Assembly: GCA_002394235.1 (NCBI GenBank)
Contig: DGTF01000025.1
Span: 1 to 8,109 of the forward strand
DNA length: 8,109 nucleotides
From: Eubacterium sp. UBA4343
GTDB lineage: Bacteria; Bacillota; Clostridia; Lachnospirales; Lachnospiraceae
Direction: 5' to 3'
Within the stretch, counting starts at the first letter, position 1. The number at the start of each line of letters is the position of its first letter. Under the pieces are notes generated by a model. That model ran no database searches. It saw nothing but the letters and a program-made list of their open reading frames with translations, and was not told where the DNA came from. A program made the position numbers and the translations under genes. Below, in pieces: positions 6,716 through 8,109 of the stretch.

Positions 6716-7753
6716 ATGTCAAAAACACTTAAGATCATTGTGGGAATTATTCTTGCGCTATTTATAGCATCCGGAGCGGCTCTTATCATTCCGCCGCTCG
6801 CCGGATATGATATGAGAGTTGTGCAGCAGCAGACGACAGGGAATATTCCCGTCGGAAGCGCTGTTTACTCGAAGGAGCTTGATTCCTCCGCCATTTCAGC
6901 CGGTGAGAAGATTCTGGGAATCGGCACCGACTCGCTGAATATCTATACCGTTGAGAAATACAGTTCTTCAGACGGGACAGTCCTTGTGAGTGACGGCACA
7001 AATGAGCAGACTTTCCAGGTGTCCGCGAAATATCTCAAGGTGATATTTACCGTTCCGCTGATCGGATTTTTGATGATCGCCACACAGTCACTTGGTGGAA
7101 TCATTGCTCTTGCACTTGTTCTCGCACTTGTCGTATTCCTTTTCATTTCAGCCGAGGTCATCCGAAGGGGAGAGGAAATGGAAGAAGAGGAAGCAGAACA
7201 GGATCCGGAGGAAGATGAATTCTACCGCACGCTTGCGGCGCGCAAGAAAAAACGGGACGCAGAATCTGACGTATCTGCTGAGTTAAACAGAAACGCAGCA
7301 CATCGTCAGGCTGCGCAGATGAGGAAGCAGCAGGTAAAGAATGATACGGCTATGGAGCAGCCTGCATCCTCCACTTCCGATAACTCAAATGGGATGACCG
7401 AGATCTCGGGTTCCGGCGCGGAACCGCCCTTCGACATCCCGCGCGCGGTTCCGGAAGAGAAGGATCTTGGAACAGATTCCCTCCCGGACGTTCAGGCGGC
7501 ACTGGAGGCAGCGCTGGAGAGCCAGCCTTTGAATCACACAGCAGAGACATCCAGAATCAATATTCCGTATGAGGAAACTGCTTCGGATTCCGAAACATCA
7601 GGTACAGCACCGACAGGTGAGATCGAGCTTGCTATGCCTGTCCACACGGCAGACGAGCTTCTCTCCAAGGCTTACAGCGAGGGCCTTGACCCGAAGGTAA
7701 GAGATGACGAGATCACAGGAGTAACGCTTGTTGATTACTCCGATTGTCTGTAA
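6716..7753 (+). CDS. Membrane protein resembling a catalytically dead SipW-type signal peptidase, with long acidic tail
   Basis: This 345-residue protein has an N-terminal TM helix (about 5-27) and a small extracytoplasmic domain (30-110). A second TM region follows (about 109-146, beginning VIFTVPLIGF), then a roughly 200-residue cytoplasmic tail. The layout and the pieces NIPVGSAVYSKEL (43-55), ISAGEKI (60-66) and VPLIG (113-117) align by eye with SipW/ER-type S26 signal peptidases (SGSMxPxxxVGSxVY, IxxGDxI, iPylG). The catalytic SGSM is replaced by QQQT around residues 37-40, and the THR motif that carries the catalytic His reads IYTVEKY (76-82), so no protease activity is expected. The tail has an acidic run (153-168), a basic patch (176-180), likely disorder, and ends DYSDCL. 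A scaffold or sensor role is speculative. It has its own promoter and terminator. Confidence 0.6.
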   Translation: MSKTLKIIVGIILALFIASGAALIIPPLAGYDMRVVQQQTTGNIPVGSAVYSKELDSSAISAGEKILGIGTDSLNIYTVEKYSSSDGTVLVSDGTNEQTFQVSAKYLKVIFTVPLIGFLMIATQSLGGIIALALVLALVVFLFISAEVIRRGEEMEEEEAEQDPEEDEFYRTLAARKKKRDAESDVSAELNRNAAHRQAAQMRKQQVKNDTAMEQPASSTSDNSNGMTEISGSGAEPPFDIPRAVPEEKDLGTDSLPDVQAALEAALESQPLNHTAETSRINIPYEETASDSETSGTAPTGEIELAMPVHTADELLSKAYSEGLDPKVRDDEITGVTLVDYSDCL

Positions 7754-7773
7754 TAGCTGAGAATGAATTTGTT

Positions 7774-7821
7774 CCGTCTTACGGTGATTTCATGACAGAA
7801 TCACCGTAAGACGGATTTTTT
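7774..7821 (+). terminator. Strong intrinsic terminator
   Basis: A perfect 16-bp stem, CCGTCTTACGGTGATT (7774-7789) with its complement at 7799-7814, encloses a 9-nt loop and is followed by ATTTTTT. It lies 20 bases after the stop of the signal-peptidase-like gene. Confidence 0.93.
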
Positions 7822-7826
7822 CTATA

Positions 7827-7851
7827 TCCGGATTTTTTGTCTTTATCCGGA
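7827..7851. repeat. Small inverted repeat after the terminator
   Basis: TCCGGAT (7827-7833) and ATCCGGA (7845-7851) are perfect complements around an 11-nt T-rich loop. It could be a back-up terminator structure, but the T-rich stretch is in the loop, not after the stem. Confidence 0.4.
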
Positions 7852-8109
7852 AGTGCAATACGCAGATCTTTCCTTCCTATACAACCTACACACAGCTTCC
7901 CGATGCAGATTGCGCACAGGTAGATTTAGGTCGGTTGAAATCCGAAGTTCCAGTTTGAACGAGTAAGTTCCATGCCTACTTGAATTTGCACAGCGAAGTT
8001 CTGGAATTACAGATTTACCCTCTGTACAGAGTGAGAAAAATGCCTTATAACGAGATGTAAGGGGATTAATCCCTTAAAAATGCGTACTTCAACCAGAAGT
8101 CGAACTTAA
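7852..8109. other. Gene-free, palindrome-rich intergenic stretch reaching the window end
   Basis: No ORF with a ribosome site is present on either strand. Visible structure: AAGTTCCA at 7945-7952 and 7965-7972, a 20-base direct spacing, with the related AAGTTCTG at 7996-8003; TTCCAG/CTGGAA pairing at 7948-7953/8001-8006; the 12-base palindrome CTCTGTACAGAG (8020-8031); TAAGGG/CCCTTA (8058-8063/8071-8076); and ACTTC/GAAGT (8086-8090/8096-8100). A minus-strand frame entering from the right edge is open for only 13 codons. It could be a dispersed repeat, a remnant, or a structured RNA on either strand; I cannot tell which. Confidence 0.35.

Noticed and set aside
7931..7945. A T-arm-like segment (TCGG, 7-base loop, CCGA)
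   Set aside because: The loop TTGAAAT does not fit TTCRANY, and no acceptor or anticodon arm can be drawn around it, so it is not a tRNA.
7945..8003. Repeated AAGTTC words as a possible CRISPR array
   Set aside because: The repeats are only about 8 bases, imperfect and unevenly spaced; there are no cas genes.

Overview
The window looks like chromosome of a low-to-mid GC Clostridia bacterium, most likely a Lachnospiraceae-type gut anaerobe. Three things suggest this: the Ssb sequence and its tail style, a clostridial 2[4Fe-4S] ferredoxin, and the gdpP-rplI-dnaB gene order. No marker allows a species call. Most of the window is ordinary core genome. The less explained material is in the intergenic regions and in the last gene.

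Region 1 (1-4731): a promoter and a roughly 180-nt untranslated leader precede ssb. A GC-rich hairpin separates ssb from gdpP, the membrane c-di-AMP phosphodiesterase. The gdpP stop overlaps the start of rplI (ribosomal protein L9), and dnaB (replicative helicase) follows after 46 bases. All run on + and probably form one replication/translation/second-messenger operon. The usual partners of ssb, rpsF and rpsR, are not next to it.

Region 2 (4732-5549): a strong-looking promoter, a 5' hairpin, a 57-residue ferredoxin and a clear intrinsic terminator form a stand-alone unit. About 150 bases with several competing inverted repeats follow, then a small DUF1858 protein with a CxxC pair. Both small proteins point to anaerobic redox chemistry.

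Region 3 (5550-6633): a GNAT acetyltransferase on -, convergent with the DUF1858 gene. Upstream of it lies about 290 bases that hold either a doubtful small ORF or a long leader. Divergent promoters with overlapping -35 boxes sit at 6580-6626.

Region 4 (6634-8109): a two-TM protein resembling a SipW-type signal peptidase that appears to have lost its catalytic residues and carries a long acidic cytoplasmic tail. It ends at a perfect 16-bp terminator. The last roughly 290 bases have no gene but are rich in palindromes and short repeats.

I found no CRISPR array, tRNA, rRNA, phage gene or transposase, and no complete new multi-gene system. The best leads are the switch-like leader before the DUF1858 gene and the pseudo-signal-peptidase.
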